DNA of 64,000 nt, taken from Pachyseris speciosa. Its lineage: Eukaryota > Cnidaria > Anthozoa > Scleractinia > Pachyseridae. The DNA is taken from contig JAEMWC010000353.1 of NCBI GenBank assembly GCA_016490735.1, positions 97,501-161,500 on the forward strand, given 5' to 3'. The translations under genes were made by a program, and so were the position numbers. Within the stretch, counting starts at the first letter, position 1. Every line of letters starts with the position of its first letter. Shown here in pieces: positions 62,941 through 64,000 of this stretch. The notes under the pieces are model-generated. The model was not told the origin of the DNA, did no database searches, and worked only from the letters and a program-made list of their open reading frames with translations.

Positions 62941-63030
62941 GAGTGGGAGGGCCGCGGAAAAATATTTGGCTCAAGGTCTGCGAGGTCCGTGCCAAATGTT
63001 TTCCCGTCCGGCCTGACCTGACTCAGTCAA

Positions 63031-63257
63031 TAAACCCTGGTTTTCACTAGCGATGCAAGCACAAGCGCAAGCATAAGTAGCTTATGCCAAGTGAAAACAA
63101 ACACTACGTAAGCGAACGCAAGCATAAGCGCGAGCACAAGGAAAAGGAAAAATTTTGATCCTTGCGCTTGTGCTTATGCTTGCGTTAAGCCCGTTTTCAC
63201 AGTGAAATAAGCGCTCTTGTGCTTGTGCTTGCGTCGCTAGTGAAAACCAGGCTTTAA
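63031..63257. mobile_element. Foldback/MITE element, third member of the GGTTTTCACTAG family
   Basis: Ends CCTGGTTTTCACTAGCGATG and its inverse CGTCGCTAGTGAAAACCAGG. The interior has ATAAGC/CAAGCGC repeats like 6619-6994, but is more GC-rich. Confidence 0.75.
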
Positions 63258-64000
63258 GTGTTTTATCATATGGACTCTTCGTGAGCACGTAGAAGATGTT
63301 TTTACCAAAAATCGACAAATCTGCACAGAAAATTGATCTAACATGTTGTTTGCATTAGCTTTCTGGTTGCAAAATAAACTTACATGGTTAGACGTGACGA
63401 AATCCTCTAAAATCGTATCGATCGGGGCCGTACGTGTTTCTAACAGGGCCCAGTAACGGCTTTTTCCGGCCCCGCTCGAGCTAATGCGTTTGTACGGCCC
63501 TCATGAATACGGGGATTTTCTCAATAGTTTCACAATGAAAGCGCGCGCGGGGCCGTATAATCACAGTAGATAACGAACGAGTCGCGTGGCGCCGAGTTGG
63601 TCATCAGGAAACCAAAGGGTCAGTTGTTTTGAGGCTACAACCACAGTAGTTTGTGCTATGTACTGTTGCTTTTTTGCCAGAGGTGCAGAGTAAAACACTC
63701 CACGTTTTTCCCTTTAGCAAGGTGTATAAAAATGGATAGCAGACAAATAATTGTATGGTAGTAGGAGTATATTCCAAACAACACATACTACATAACTGAC
63801 ATAATAGTGTCCTTTGGTTCAAATATGTTTCTTTCAATATTTAATCGGATAATTTCGTCTGAGTGATGCAAGTAAAGTGGATGGTAAGAAAATTATCATG
63901 ATTCAGTACGTAATACGACTTCTGATGATAAAAGCTGTAAAAGGGTAGCTCTATGAACTGCATGTACGTCACAGTATTATTTTCTGAACTCATTGTTGAA

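Larger units (their letters stand above)
60080..64000. other. Right flank: no gene recognised
   Basis: The duplicated block ends at the receptor start. Beyond it I see short frames only, without domains or convincing splice structure, and the repeats listed at 62132-62525, 62872-62940 and 63031-63257. Confidence 0.6.

Overview
The window looks like nuclear DNA from an anthozoan cnidarian, most likely a stony coral. This is inference: it rests on multi-exon metazoan-type genes, a NACHT-LRR immune-receptor gene, AT-rich introns full of short inverted-repeat elements, and tRNA-derived repeats. I could run no database search.

Layout. A block holding the 3' half of the translation factor gene eIF3c (+ strand), a conserved spacer and a convergent NACHT-LRR receptor gene (- strand) occurs twice. 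Copy 1 runs from the left edge to about 22.9 kb. Copy 2 runs from about 39.35 kb (the same repeat that opens the window) to about 60.08 kb. The copies are clearly homologous through exons, introns and intergenic DNA, but differ by large element insertions. Between them, 22.9-39.35 kb holds repeats, a decayed DDE transposase, a 2.8 kb CpG-rich inverted-repeat element, and in order the exons of the 5'/middle part of eIF3c. Those 5' exons are damaged (missing exons, frameshifts), so copy 2 of eIF3c looks broken upstream while its 3' half is intact. The 5' part of copy 1 lies left of the window. From 60.1 to 64 kb I see only repeats and no gene.

Main find. The copy 1 receptor (19052-22903, - strand) is an uninterrupted 1283-residue frame. 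Its N-terminus has four membrane segments with two cysteines in each outer loop and resembles a connexin/pannexin-type large-pore channel, especially around the second loop and TM4. It is followed by a Gln/Glu-rich linker, a NACHT ATPase and eleven 29-residue leucine-rich repeats. A channel-like module fused to an NLR would be an unusual immune-receptor design. The second copy has at least five single-base indels and is a probable pseudogene, or a set of assembly errors.

How the parts relate. eIF3c is a housekeeping translation gene and the receptor a likely innate-immunity gene; they are neighbours by position, with no sign of shared function. The two copies could be a true segmental duplication or two haplotypes wrongly placed in tandem by an assembler. 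The differential insertions give a relative order of element activity either way.
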